64,000 nt of DNA. It comes from Sva-07 sp963717385 (GTDB taxonomy: Bacteria > Actinomycetota > Acidimicrobiia > Acidimicrobiales > Ilumatobacteraceae). Made by a program: the position numbers and the translations under genes. This document shows, one piece after another, positions 16,587 through 24,876 of this stretch. The notes under the pieces are model-generated. The model made no database searches, was not told the origin of the DNA, and saw only the letters and a list, made by a program, of their open reading frames with translations. The stretch covers positions 372,001-436,000 of the forward strand of contig CAVQWE010000003.1 in the NCBI GenBank assembly GCA_963717385.1. The letters are read 5' to 3'. Positions within the stretch are counted from its first letter, which is position 1; the number at the start of each line of letters is the position of its first letter.

Positions 16587-17792
16587 TCAGCCGCCGTCGA
16601 CGTCGTCGACGACCGCCATCACGTCGAGACCGGAGAACGCTCCGGACGGGTCGGCCACCTCGACGACGGGGTCGTCTTTGTCGTCGTACTCCAAGCGCAG
16701 TGCCCGACTCATCGTGGCGTGCATGGCGTAGGTGGAGGTGATGTAGGTGAACTCGAGGATCTCTTCGTCGGACAGGTGCTTCTGGAGCTCGGCGAACAGA
16801 GCGTCGGGCACCCGACCCAGCTGCAACACGAGGCAATCGGTGTAGGCGAGCACGGCCCGTTCGACGGGGCTCCAACAGTCGGCGACCGACCAAGCGGGAA
16901 TCGCTGCAACCTGCTCGTCGGTGAAACCGACGTCGCGCATGGCCTTGCAGTGCTGACTGAACACGAACTGGGAGCCGACCGTGAACCCGGCGCGGGTCTG
17001 GCCGAGCTCACGCAGCTGTGCGCTGATGTGGCGGCCGGGGTCGCGGTAGAACTGGAATCCGGCGGTGGTGTGGTCGAAGGCGTCGGGCACCAGCGCGAAC
17101 ACCGTCCACCAGTTGCCGGGTGTGCCCGATGCGGTACCGGGTTCGGCGACCGGGTCGCGGTCGCCGAAGATCATGCCGTAGACGGCCTGCGCAACGGGGT
17201 GGGCGTCGTCCTTGGAGACTTCGGAGAGACGGGGCACGTCAGCTCGCCGCCGAACCCGACGTACGGATGTGTCAGACACATCGTGTACGTTCGCCGCTTC
17301 GACCAGAGGGTCGACGCTCAGGAGCCGGTGCGCTTCACCCGGGTTCGGTTCGAAGCCGGGGGTGTCGCGGCACAGTTCGACCATGATGCCGTTGGGGTCG
17401 AGGTAGTACAGCGAGTGGCACCAGCCGTGGTCCTGCTCCATCGCTGGCTCGATGCCCTCGGCGGTCATGCGGGCACGCACGGTCTCTTGCTGTTCAGCGG
17501 TGGCGCGGAACGCACAGTGGTTGACCCAGAAGGGCAGGCCCACCCCGTCGGACACATCGGTGGTCCAACCAGGCTGTTCGCCGACTTGGTCGAACTGGAA
17601 GAACGCGATGCATTCGGTGTCGCCGCTCGTGTTCGGGGCGTCGCTGGTGATCTCGTAGAACACGTGGCGGATCCAGCTCTCGCCGAGTGCTTGGACCTCG
17701 GTGTGGATCAGTGGGAACCCCATCAGGTCCTCGTAGAAGTGGGTCGTGGCATCGACGTCCCGAGTGGCGTAGGCAACATGGTGCAGCGGCAT
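16587..17792 (-). CDS. Fusion of a VOC (glyoxalase-like) domain and a carboxymuconolactone decarboxylase-like domain
   Basis: One uninterrupted 401-aa frame. Residues 1-165 are a VOC-fold dioxygenase/glyoxalase domain with metal ligand candidates His5 (LHHVAYATRD), His127 region (HSLYYLDPNG) and Glu139 (IMVELCRD). Residues 183-401 are an AhpD/CMD-type helical domain (DDAHPVAQAVYGMIFGD onward), with a single Cys in FSQHCKAM rather than the CxxC of peroxidase members. The junction contains an in-frame GTG (17279) inside a perfect palindrome, so it might instead be two genes joined by a missing stop or an indel. The start at 17792 has a TACGAT -10 six bases upstream. The pairing suggests ring-cleavage or lactone chemistry. 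Confidence 0.78.
   Translation of the reverse strand: MPLHHVAYATRDVDATTHFYEDLMGFPLIHTEVQALGESWIRHVFYEITSDAPNTSGDTECIAFFQFDQVGEQPGWTTDVSDGVGLPFWVNHCAFRATAEQQETVRARMTAEGIEPAMEQDHGWCHSLYYLDPNGIMVELCRDTPGFEPNPGEAHRLLSVDPLVEAANVHDVSDTSVRRVRRRADVPRLSEVSKDDAHPVAQAVYGMIFGDRDPVAEPGTASGTPGNWWTVFALVPDAFDHTTAGFQFYRDPGRHISAQLRELGQTRAGFTVGSQFVFSQHCKAMRDVGFTDEQVAAIPAWSVADCWSPVERAVLAYTDCLVLQLGRVPDALFAELQKHLSDEEILEFTYITSTYAMHATMSRALRLEYDDKDDPVVEVADPSGAFSGLDVMAVVDDVDGG
17266..17282. promoter_or_regulatory. Perfect 17-base palindrome at the VOC-CMD junction
   Basis: GATGTGTC-A-GACACATC has perfect 8-base arms and lies in coding sequence exactly between the two domains, over an in-frame GTG. It could be an operator for an internal CMD transcript, or chance coding sequence. 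Confidence 0.35.
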
Positions 17793-17798
17793 GGCGCG

Positions 17799-17804
17799 AT
17801 CGTA
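17799..17804 (-). promoter_or_regulatory. Leaderless -10 element for the VOC-CMD gene
   Basis: TACGAT on the minus strand ends six bases before the ATG at 17792. Confidence 0.45.
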
Positions 17805-17874
17805 GAGCCCGTGGCCACGGGCAAACGTGCCCGGCGGTTCGCTCGGTGGGCCCTGCATCGGCGAGGATCGGCGG

Positions 17875-18666
17875 GTGCCAGTCGCCAGCGTGAACGGGAT
17901 CGACATCTATTTCGAGCTCCACGGGGAGGGTCCGCCGCTGCTGAACATCAGCGGGTCGGGCAACGATCTGCGGCGCTCGCCGGCCGCGGTGATCCCGGTC
18001 AACCGAGCCTTCGAGACCCTGCACTACGACCAGCGCGGGCTCGGCCAGTCCGCCAAGCCCGATGGCGACTACACGATGGCCGACTACGCCGACGACGCGG
18101 CGGCGCTGATCCACTCGATGGGATGGGCGCGCTGTCATGTGCTCGGCACCAGTTTCGGTGGAATGGTGGCGCTCAACCTCGCGGTGCGCCACCCGGACCT
18201 CATCGATCGGCTGGTGCTGTGTTGCACCTCGCCTGGGGGAGTGGCCCCGTCGTACCCGTTGCACGAGCTGGCATCGATGGACCCCGACGAAGCGTTCACC
18301 ACGAGGATGAGGTTGACCGATCGGCGCTGGGACCCCGACGCCGACGACCCGATCCCTGGGCTCGGCGCACTGTACGACCGGATCGCAGCCCGACCGGAAC
18401 TCGATCGCGACGAGTTGGCCGGTCTCGGCCGCCAGATGATGGCTCGGCTGGGTCACGACGTGGTTGGCGAACTCGGCTCGATCGATGCCCCGACGCTGGT
18501 GTGCGCCGGAGCACACGACGACATCGCGCCGCTCGCCAACTCGGAACTGATCGCCGAATCCGTCCCGGGTGCTGAGCTGCGAGTGTTCGACGGCGGTCAC
18601 TACTTCATGGTTCAAGACCGCACGGCTTTTCCGGCGATCATCGAGTTCCTCGGGAGCGAGTCGTGA
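17875..18666 (+). CDS. Alpha/beta hydrolase
   Basis: A 263-aa alpha/beta hydrolase from the GTG at 17875. The nucleophile elbow is GTSFGGM (Ser about 89), the acid is probably Asp in AGAHDDIAP, and the His is in DGGHYFM. The oxyanion region LLNISGSGND replaces the usual HGxP. The DQRGLGQSAKP strand-loop is typical of esterases, C-C hydrolases and 3-oxoadipate enol-lactonases. The next gene overlaps its stop by four bases (GTGA), so the two are coupled. Because the divergent neighbour carries VOC and CMD domains, a role in aromatic or lactone catabolism is a fair guess. Confidence 0.86.
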   Translation: MPVASVNGIDIYFELHGEGPPLLNISGSGNDLRRSPAAVIPVNRAFETLHYDQRGLGQSAKPDGDYTMADYADDAAALIHSMGWARCHVLGTSFGGMVALNLAVRHPDLIDRLVLCCTSPGGVAPSYPLHELASMDPDEAFTTRMRLTDRRWDPDADDPIPGLGALYDRIAARPELDRDELAGLGRQMMARLGHDVVGELGSIDAPTLVCAGAHDDIAPLANSELIAESVPGAELRVFDGGHYFMVQDRTAFPAIIEFLGSES

Positions 18667-19337
18667 TCCGGCTCCGACAGGTGGCCATGATCGCCCCCGA
18701 CCTCGACCCGGTGGTCGACGAACTCTGTGACACGTTCGGGTTGCAGGTGTGCTTCCACGACCCGGGCGTGGCCGAATTCGGGCTCCGCAACGCGCTGATG
18801 CTGGTGGGCGACCAGTTCATCGAGGTGTTGTCGCCGACGCGCGAGGGCACGACGGTGCAACGCCTGATCGACAAACGCGGCGGGGCCAGCGGGTACATGG
18901 CCATCTTCGAAGTCGACGATCTCGACGACCGGGTCGAGCGGCTCGCAGCGAACCAGGTCCGTGTGGTCTGGGCAGGTGACCTGCCGGACATCCGAGGCCG
19001 TCATCTGCACCCCCGAGACGTGGGGGGCACGCTCGTGTCGATCGATCAGCCGGCTCCGATGGGTGCGTGGCGTTGGGGAGGACCCGACTGGCAGCAGCGT
19101 TCCGGCGAATTGTTGGCCGATGCAGCGGTGAACTCGATTGCCGCCGCCGTGGTGTCGGCAGCGGATCCCGTTGCGATGCACGATCGTTGGACGAAGCTGG
19201 GTCTCGACCGTGACGTCCGCTTCGGTCCGGCCGGAGAGCGGGGCGACGGCCTCGATGAGGTCGAACTCGTGGCCGTCGACCGCACGCGAGCCGGCGAGCG
19301 AACCGAGATCGGCGGCGTCACCTTCACCCTGGTCTGA
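18663..19337 (+). CDS. VOC/glyoxalase-like protein
   Basis: A protein of 224 aa starting at a GTG that overlaps the hydrolase stop. It has the two-module VOC layout: an N-terminal paired betaalphabetabetabeta unit (LRQVAMIAPDLDPVVDELCDTFGL) and FIEVLSPTREGT ending the first unit with a Glu metal-ligand candidate. A second, diverged half begins near residue 140. The expected first His ligand is replaced by Gln6/Val7, so metal binding is uncertain. Its place after an alpha/beta hydrolase suggests a shared small-molecule pathway. A hairpin at 19365-19406 ends the pair. Confidence 0.75.
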   Translation: MIRLRQVAMIAPDLDPVVDELCDTFGLQVCFHDPGVAEFGLRNALMLVGDQFIEVLSPTREGTTVQRLIDKRGGASGYMAIFEVDDLDDRVERLAANQVRVVWAGDLPDIRGRHLHPRDVGGTLVSIDQPAPMGAWRWGGPDWQQRSGELLADAAVNSIAAAVVSAADPVAMHDRWTKLGLDRDVRFGPAGERGDGLDEVELVAVDRTRAGERTEIGGVTFTLV

Positions 19338-19364
19338 TCGCACGACCCGACCGCGCAACGCTCA

Positions 19365-19406
19365 GCGATGAGCGACCGGCACTTCCCGGTGCGCTTCGCT
19401 CATCGC
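19365..19406. terminator. Bidirectional hairpin between convergent genes
   Basis: Arms GCGATGAGCG (19365-19374) and CGCTCATCGC (19397-19406) pair perfectly, extended by ACCGG/CCGGT (19375-19379 with 19386-19390) after a six-base bulge. It fills the 89-base gap between the convergent genes ending at 19337 and 19427. Confidence 0.7.
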
Positions 19407-19426
19407 CTGCGTTGGTGGTGGAATCG

Positions 19427-19907
19427 TCAGTTGCCGCTGTCAGCGGCGTCGTGCCAGACCGAGGTGGCACCGGAGTGGCCGACCTCGACAACGGTCCAGG
19501 TGGCACCGATTCCCACGATCAGCGACGCGCCGATCAGGACACCGGCGATCGCCTTGGGCGGCACCTTGTCGAGACGGCCTCGCACGTACGGTTCGGCTGC
19601 GACGAGTGCGCTCACGATCGTGAGCGCGACTCGCCCACGGCAGCACGGTCTCTCCCTGCGAGGTGTGTTCGTCGACCAGTTCGGTTCTCGTGACGTTGCC
19701 CTCGAGTGACTCACCCGATTGTTGGGCCAACCCGACCGCAATCGTGGCGGCGAGCGCAACGACGAAGACCAGCGGGGCGTAGTGGCGGCGAGCCTTCGGG
19801 ACGAGTGCGACCACGATCAAGCCGATGGCGGCGATCGGGAGCAACACGACAGCGGCATGCACGATGAGCGGGTGCGCGGGCAGGCCGAACAGGGTGTTGA
19901 TCTCCAT
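19427..19907 (-). CDS. DUF2231-type membrane protein, frame broken once
   Basis: With one extra base removed at about 19631, two frames join into a 159-aa protein with four membrane helices. The N-terminus FGLPAHPLIVHAAVVLLP has the His residues typical of DUF2231, helix two ends with VVALAATIAVGLA, and the restored C-half contains ALTIVSALVAAEPYV and AGVLIGASLIVGIGATW. The conserved N-terminal histidines suggest haem or metal coordination, but the family function is unknown. A clear Shine-Dalgarno (CAGGAG) precedes the ATG. It is the last gene of the redox operon 22671-19427, 15 bases after the ferric-reductase-like gene. Confidence 0.8.
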
Positions 19908-19922
19908 GGGTGTCTCCTGGTG

Positions 19923-20519
19923 TCAGAGGCGCACGTTCGTGCGTGATTGGGAGGTGGTCCGAGGCGCGACCGATGCTGTTCGAGCGGTCCGAACCGGGCG
20001 GCGATGGAGGAGTCGGTAGATCGTTGCGATCATCACTGCAACGATCGTCGCGACGGCGGTGCCCTGGTAGAGCCAATTGGCGCTGTCGGTCCCGGCGAAC
20101 GCGGCATGAAGGCTGGTGAGCAGGAAGACGGCATAGCTCGACAGGTGAATCCAGCGCCAGTACCTGCGGGGGATGCGCTTCATTGCCAATGAGGTGGCCT
20201 CGACCGCAACGAGCAGCCACATGGCAACGACGCCGAGTGCGACGGCGCCCGTGCGCCACGACGACGCGAACGGGATCAGCAGATCGGCTGCACTGAAGTG
20301 CACGTAGTTGTCCGCGACGAGCGCCCCGAGGTGCATCGCGGTGAACGCCACCGCCAGTCCGCCCAGCCAACGATGCAGGTCGAGCAGCCACGCCGGCCGG
20401 CGATGTTCGGGAAACGCCTTGGTCGCCAGCACGATGCCCCAGATCACGGACGCGGTGAGCATCAGCCAGGCAACAATGCCCGATGCTCGGGTGAGGTACC
20501 ACCAGACTTGCGGGTTCAT
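19923..20519 (-). CDS. Ferric reductase-like / MsrQ-type haem membrane protein
   Basis: A protein of 198 aa with about five to six membrane helices. The first helix follows WWYLTRASGIVAWLM; His49 in LLDLHRWLGG, His62 in AMHLGAL, His125 in WIHLSSYAVFL and His138 in SLHAAF are spaced like the bis-His haem ligands of the ferric-reductase transmembrane domain. It lacks the NADPH/FAD domains, so electrons must come from a partner. Its start overlaps the apbE stop (ATGA), an arrangement that suggests a joint role in extracytoplasmic flavin or haem electron transfer. The C-terminus is a basic cytoplasmic tail. Confidence 0.8.
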   Translation of the reverse strand: MNPQVWWYLTRASGIVAWLMLTASVIWGIVLATKAFPEHRRPAWLLDLHRWLGGLAVAFTAMHLGALVADNYVHFSAADLLIPFASSWRTGAVALGVVAMWLLVAVEATSLAMKRIPRRYWRWIHLSSYAVFLLTSLHAAFAGTDSANWLYQGTAVATIVAVMIATIYRLLHRRPVRTARTASVAPRTTSQSRTNVRL

Positions 20520-21466
20520 CGTTGGGCTCCGATCATCGAACGTGCTGCCGGCTCCCGTTGGAGTTCGGCGAGGTCATCGGTGGCCAGTACTCGGCGATCG
20601 CTGGTCACTGCGAGCCCGCTGAGTTCGTGACGATCGAGATATCCGATCACCTCGGAGCCCCTGGCGAGAATCGCCGAGGTGGCGTGCGCTTCGGCCAGCC
20701 CTCCCGATCGGGCGATCACGGTGACCGACATCAGGTCGGTTGTCGACGGCGCTGCGGTCCACGGGTCGATGACGTGGTGGCGCTCGCTTCCCTCGTGATA
20801 CCAGCGCCTCGATCGAGTGCTGGACGTGGCCACACCACCTGCCGGGGATGGCAAGGCGCCCCAGGACGCCGAGTTCGGGCTCCGGATGCTCGATGTCGAT
20901 GGTCCAACCATCCTCGGGCGGGCAACCTCCCATCGAGATGTCGCCGCCGATGCTGACCAGTGCACCGTCGGCCCCCGATCGGAGGATCTGCGACACGGCG
21001 AGGTCGGCCGCCAGGCCTTTCCCGATCCCGCCAGCGTCGATGTAGAGACCTGCGGGAAGGCGAACGGTGCACGTGTCGAGATCGATCTCGATGTGATCCA
21101 GCGTCGGGGTGTCCCAGGCGTCATGTCGGTGATCGAGGACGTGGACCGCGCCGGTCGGCAGGACCGTGACGTGAGCCGAGTCGTCGATGCTGGAGCGATA
21201 GCCGGCCGCGAGCAACGCCGGCAGGGTCGTGGGATCGAACCGCTGCTCGGTGGCGTGCCACGCATCGGTCATCGCGTTGAGCAACGTGATCGTGGTGTGG
21301 TCGACGTGGAGAGCTCGTCCAGCGGCGAGGTTCAGACGCGAGACGTCGCTGTCGGGGAGGAATCGGCTCCAGCGGGCCTCGAGGCGGTCGAGCAGATCGA
21401 CTGCCCCTGCACCCATTCGGGATCGACGTGGTCGCCGACCGCGACGAGCTGCAACTCGCTCGCCAT
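20516..21466 (-). CDS. apbE: FAD:protein FMN transferase, frame broken
   Basis: ApbE links FMN covalently to Ser/Thr of extracytoplasmic flavoproteins, using FAD. The joined 316-aa protein shows LEARWSRFLPDSDVSRLN, RFDPTTLPALL, the YIDAGGIGKGLAAD motif, SIGGDISMGG and, after the repair, HVIDPWTAAPSTTDLMSVTVIA with the metal-binding Asp/Thr region. One extra base at about 20840 breaks the C-terminal third, and one base seems missing from the G-run near 21409 so that the ATG at 21466 (MASELQLVAV) reads into VDLLDRLEARW. No export signal is evident, so it may act on the inside or lack its N-terminus. It is coupled to the ferric-reductase-like gene. Confidence 0.88.
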
Positions 21467-21482
21467 GACACGACCGCGGTGC

Positions 21483-21974
21483 TCAGTTGCTACCACGGGT
21501 GGTCGCCGCAGGAGCAGGGGCGGGAGCCGCAGCGGGGGCTTGCGCAGCCGGAGGGTTGATCACGCGAACCTCGGGCCGGGCGGTGAGCGTGACCGGCGCC
21601 GGGACGGCCGTCGCTGGGGCAGTTGTGGCGGGATCGGTGATCGGAGCCGTGGCGACAGGCGTCGGTGCGGTGATGGCGGGGGCGGGCACAGATGCCGTCG
21701 CCGGTGTGCCCACGGGTGTGGTCGCCGGGGGTGTGTCGGCCGCCGTCTCGTTCGACAGCGCACTGGCAACGCCCATCGTGGCCACGAGACCGAGCATCGT
21801 CGTGACGCCGAGGCCAGCTGCGGTGATCCGGGCTCCCTTGGCCGGGTGACGTCGCCGACGCCGGACCGTCGGGTTCACCGCCGTCGGCCTCGTCGGTTCG
21901 AGGTTCGTCTGCGCCGCAGCAACCGTCGGCGGCGGAAGCAGCCGGCGAGCGAGGAGTGGGTCGAAGTCAGTCAT
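21483..21974 (-). CDS. Single-pass membrane protein with Pro/Ala/Thr-rich outer tail
   Basis: A protein of 163 aa. Residues 1-45 are cytoplasmic and basic (RRRRRHPAKG), followed by one helix (AAGLGVTTMLGLVATMGVASAL) and a 90-residue Pro/Ala/Thr/Val-rich tail without Cys or other motifs. The ATG overlaps the stop of the preceding gene by eight bases (ATGACTGA), and apbE follows 16 bases after its stop. I see no FMN-binding domain and no clear flavinylation motif (DxxTGAT-like). It may be a wall-spanning stalk or a partner of the Asp/His-rich protein. Confidence 0.68.
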   Translation of the reverse strand: MTDFDPLLARRLLPPPTVAAAQTNLEPTRPTAVNPTVRRRRRHPAKGARITAAGLGVTTMLGLVATMGVASALSNETAADTPPATTPVGTPATASVPAPAITAPTPVATAPITDPATTAPATAVPAPVTLTARPEVRVINPPAAQAPAAAPAPAPAATTRGSN

Positions 21975-22671
21975 CGTCGTCAGCGCCTTCGTACTCGTCG
22001 TCGTGATCGTCGTCGTGATCGTCGTCGTGATCGTCGTCGTCGTCATGATCGTCGTCGTAGCGATCATCGTCGTACGTGGCCGTCGCCGGCGGCGTGGTGG
22101 ACACGGTCTGTGGCGCCGTTGCAGCAGCCGGTGGCCCGACCACGGTGGTCGGCTCGGTGACGTCCACGACGACCACGCCGTCGTCTCCGAGTGATGCGGT
22201 GAACACGATCGTGCGGCCGCCGTTGACGAAATTGACGGTCAGCGACCGGGGATCGCTCTGCGACAGCGCCGACACCCATCCGGGTTCGGCCACGACGTGA
22301 TCGAGGGCGATGCCGCTGCGAGTGGCAAGCACCCACACGGTTGCGGTGTCGGCGATGTCGTACTGCTGGGCGGCCATGGTTGCATCGGCGGCCGGTGTGG
22401 TGGTGGGTGCCGCCGTCGTGGTCGGTGACTCGAGGCTCGCAACGGTGACGGTCGGGCCCCCGGGGGAGGGCAGCAGTTCGTCGGTGGCAGCGAGGTCGCC
22501 GATCGCACTGCTGTCGGCCGCGTTGAGGATGCCGATGTTGGCGGCCACGGCGGCCGTACCGGCGAGGAGTACTCCGGCGATGGCGGCGGCGGTCATCAGT
22601 GAGGTGCGGCTCGTCAACGATCGGCCCGTCCGATTCCGTCCGGTGGGATCAACTGGTGGTGTCGAGGTCAT
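21967..22671 (-). CDS. Membrane-anchored secreted protein with an Asp/His-rich tail
   Basis: A protein of 234 aa: basic start, one membrane helix (TAAAIAGVLLAGTAAVAANIGIL), a Thr/Pro linker, a small outer domain (about 100-190, AQQYDIADTATVWVLATRSG through TASLGDDGVVVVDV), and a tail of some 35 residues made almost only of Asp and His, repeating D-H-D-D. Such a tail should bind divalent metal ions strongly. The start has a TACCTT -10 seven bases upstream. It leads the redox operon and is divergent from the two-component system, which probably controls it. Function unknown; metal sensing, storage or delivery to the redox proteins is inference. Confidence 0.72.
   Translation of the reverse strand: MTSTPPVDPTGRNRTGRSLTSRTSLMTAAAIAGVLLAGTAAVAANIGILNAADSSAIGDLAATDELLPSPGGPTVTVASLESPTTTAAPTTTPAADATMAAQQYDIADTATVWVLATRSGIALDHVVAEPGWVSALSQSDPRSLTVNFVNGGRTIVFTASLGDDGVVVVDVTEPTTVVGPPAAATAPQTVSTTPPATATYDDDRYDDDHDDDDDHDDDHDDDHDDEYEGADDDD
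21997..22065. repeat. Tandem 12-base repeat encoding the Asp/His tail
   Basis: Three perfect copies of GTCGTCGTGATC (21997-22032) are followed by degenerate units of 18 and 15 bases to 22065. On the minus strand it encodes the D-H-D-D repeats of the preceding feature. Slippage here could change tail length without changing frame. Confidence 0.85.
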
Positions 22672-22678
22672 GTCGTCG

Positions 22679-22684
22679 AAGGTA
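22679..22684 (-). promoter_or_regulatory. Leaderless -10 element of the redox operon
   Basis: TACCTT on the minus strand ends seven bases before the ATG at 22671. It shares a 99-base divergent region with the response-regulator gene. Confidence 0.5.
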
Positions 22685-22770
22685 CGCACACGTGACCCAG
22701 GAGGCGGCAAGATCAAGGCAAACGTTGGGTAAGCGATCCCGAACCACCAGGTGGAGTGCGCGAACCTGAG

Positions 22771-23460
22771 ATGGTGCGCCTGCTGCTCGTCGAAGACGAC
22801 CCCACGATCTCCGACCCGTTGCTCGAAGGGCTGCGGCGCGAGGGGTTCGAGGTCGAGCTCGCTGCCACCGGCGCCGCAGCGCTCGCTGCGCCGCCAGTCG
22901 ACCTGGTCTTGCTCGATCTCGGTCTGCCCGACCTCGAAGGACGGGTGGTGTGCCAGGAGCTGCGTGCATCGAGCAACGTGCCGATCATCGTGGTCACGGC
23001 GCGCAGCGACGAGATCGACCGGGTGGTACTGCTCGAACTCGGTGCCGACGATTACGTCGTGAAGCCATTCGGGTTTCGCGAATTGGTGGCCCGTATCCGA
23101 GCGGTCCTTCGTCGGGTGGGCCAGCCGCAGGTGACCGCGAGCGACAACGGGTCCGTCGCAGTCGGCGCGCTGCTCATCGATCGGCGTCGGCACACGGTGA
23201 CCTTCGCCGGCGAGCCGGTTGCGCTCACCCCGAAGGAATATGACCTGTTGCTGTATCTCGCCCTCGACGCCGGAGCGGTGAAGACCCGGGAGCAGCTGAT
23301 GCGCGAGGTGTGGGACGAGCACTGGTGGGGGTCGACCAAGACCCTCGACGTGCACGTCGCATCGTTGCGTCGAAAGCTGGACGCCGAGGTGATCGAGACG
23401 GTGCGGTCGGTCGGTTATCGCTATGTGTACCCCGATGGCCTCGAGGTGGCGAGCGAATGA
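22771..23460 (+). CDS. OmpR/PhoB-family response regulator
   Basis: A protein of 229 aa from the ATG at 22771 (a GTG five codons upstream is an alternative). The receiver domain has the acidic pair in LLVEDDPT, the phosphoacceptor Asp in LVLLDLGLPD, the Thr in IIVVTARSD and the Lys in YVVKPFG. The C-terminal winged helix is shown by LTPKEYDLLLYLA and TKTLDVHVASLRRKL. It is the output half of a two-component system with the kinase that overlaps its stop. Given the divergent redox operon, that operon is the first target to test. Confidence 0.93.
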   Translation: MVRLLLVEDDPTISDPLLEGLRREGFEVELAATGAAALAAPPVDLVLLDLGLPDLEGRVVCQELRASSNVPIIVVTARSDEIDRVVLLELGADDYVVKPFGFRELVARIRAVLRRVGQPQVTASDNGSVAVGALLIDRRRHTVTFAGEPVALTPKEYDLLLYLALDAGAVKTREQLMREVWDEHWWGSTKTLDVHVASLRRKLDAEVIETVRSVGYRYVYPDGLEVASE

Positions 23461-24861
23461 CCCGCCGGTTGTTGGCCAGCTATCTGACCATCACGGTGAT
23501 CGTGCTGGTGTTGTTGATGGTGCCGCTCGGCATCTTCTATTCGCAGCGAGAGCGTGAGCGACTGGCCGCCGACGTCGAACACGACGCCAACGTGATCGCG
23601 ACGCTGTACGAGGATGATCTCGAGGCGGATCGTCTACTCGATCCAGGACGCCCGCTGACACCTACGAGGCCCGCACGGGAGCGCGGGTGGTCGTCGTCGA
23701 TCGCGTCGGGATCTCGCAGGTCGACACCGGCGACGTGATCGATCGCGACTTCTCGACACGTCCCGAGATCGCCGCTGCGCTCGAGGGTGTCAGGACGTCG
23801 GGGACGCGACGATCCGACACCCTCGGGACCGATCTGTTGTACGTGGCCGTGCCCGTTGCGTCGGGCGGCACCGTGCACGGTGCGCTGCGGGTGACACTCG
23901 ACACGAGCGACGTCAACCGGCGGATCCGAACCTTCTGGCTCTCGCTCGGCGCGATCGCCGTGGTCGTGCTCTCGGCCGTGGTCGTCATCGGGTGGGTGAT
24001 CGCTCGGTCGGTCACACGGCCGCTGCGTGAGTTGACGGCGTCGGCATCGCGATTTGCGAGCGGCGACCTGTCGGTGAGCGATCACGAGCCGGAAGGACCA
24101 CCGGAGATCCGGGTGCTCGACGCGACCATGTCGACGATGGCGCAGCGACTCGATGCGGTGCTGCGTGATCAACGACGTTTCGTCGCCGACGCCTCGCATC
24201 AGCTGCGCACGCCGCTGACGGCGTTGCGCCTGCGGCTCGAGAACCTGCAGATCGATCTCGCCGGCGCCGACTCGGACGGCCCTGATCGGTCGGCTGTCGA
24301 TGCGCTCGAGCGGGCGATCGGCGAAACGGAGCGACTGACCGAGTTGGTCGTCGAGTCTGCTGCAGCTCGCGCGGGCCGATGATCGCCCTCCGACCGAGAT
24401 CGTTGACCTCGACGTGCTCGTTCGAGATCGTGTCGACACGTGGACGGCGATTGCCGAGGAGCGGGGCGTCGAGTTGCGCCACCTCTCGACAGCCGAACCG
24501 GTGATGGTGCGATGCGTCGCCTGGTGGGGTCGAGCAGATTCTCGACAACCTCTTCGACAATGCACTGGCCGTCGCTCCCGACGGCACGGGCATCGACGTG
24601 GAGGTCGCTGCGTCCGGCGGTGGTGACGTCGAGCTTCGGGTCGTCGACCGCGGCCCAGGGTTGGTCGACGCAGAGAAGGCGGACGCACTCCGGCGCTTCT
24701 GGCGCGGCGACACGTCTCGTCCCGGAACCGGGCTGGGCCTGGCGATCGTGGAGACGCTCGCCTCCGCGTCCGGCGGTCAGGTGCGACTGACCGATACGCC
24801 GGGCGGCGGACTCACCGTCGTGGTGGAGCTCCCCGAGGTAGTCGAGACCGCCTGCAACTGA
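23457..24861 (+). CDS. Sensor histidine kinase, frame broken three times
   Basis: The ATG at 23457 overlaps the regulator stop (ATGA). Repairing one missing base near 23655 and two extra bases at about 24356 and 24522 gives a 467-aa kinase. It has membrane helix 1 (residues about 5-25), an outer sensor region of roughly 130 residues, helix 2 (LGAIAVVVLSAVVVIGWVIA), HAMP (RPLRELTASASRF), HisKA with phosphoacceptor His in DASHQLRTPL, the N-box region LDNLFDNAL, the G1 box VVDRGPGL and the G2 box GTGLGLAIV. The small outer domain has no recognised ligand motif. It autophosphorylates and passes phosphate to the preceding regulator. Confidence 0.88.
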
Positions 24862-24876
24862 TACCCTGTGGGGTAT
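24861..24876. promoter_or_regulatory. Inverted repeat over promoter and start codon of the Cys-rich miniprotein
   Basis: ATACCC-TGTG-GGGTAT has perfect six-base arms. It contains a TACCCT -10 element (24862-24867), seven bases before the ATG at 24875, so transcripts would be leaderless. The G/C-tract palindrome resembles operators of CsoR/RcnR-type metal repressors; that resemblance is inference. Confidence 0.5.

Noticed and set aside
21997..22065. Short regular repeats that might suggest a CRISPR array
   Set aside because: The unit is 12 bases without spacers, stays in frame within a coding region, and no cas genes are near.
23457..24861. Histidine kinase broken by programmed frameshifting
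   Set aside because: The three breaks have no slippery sequence or downstream structure in common, and one is a missing base; error is simpler.
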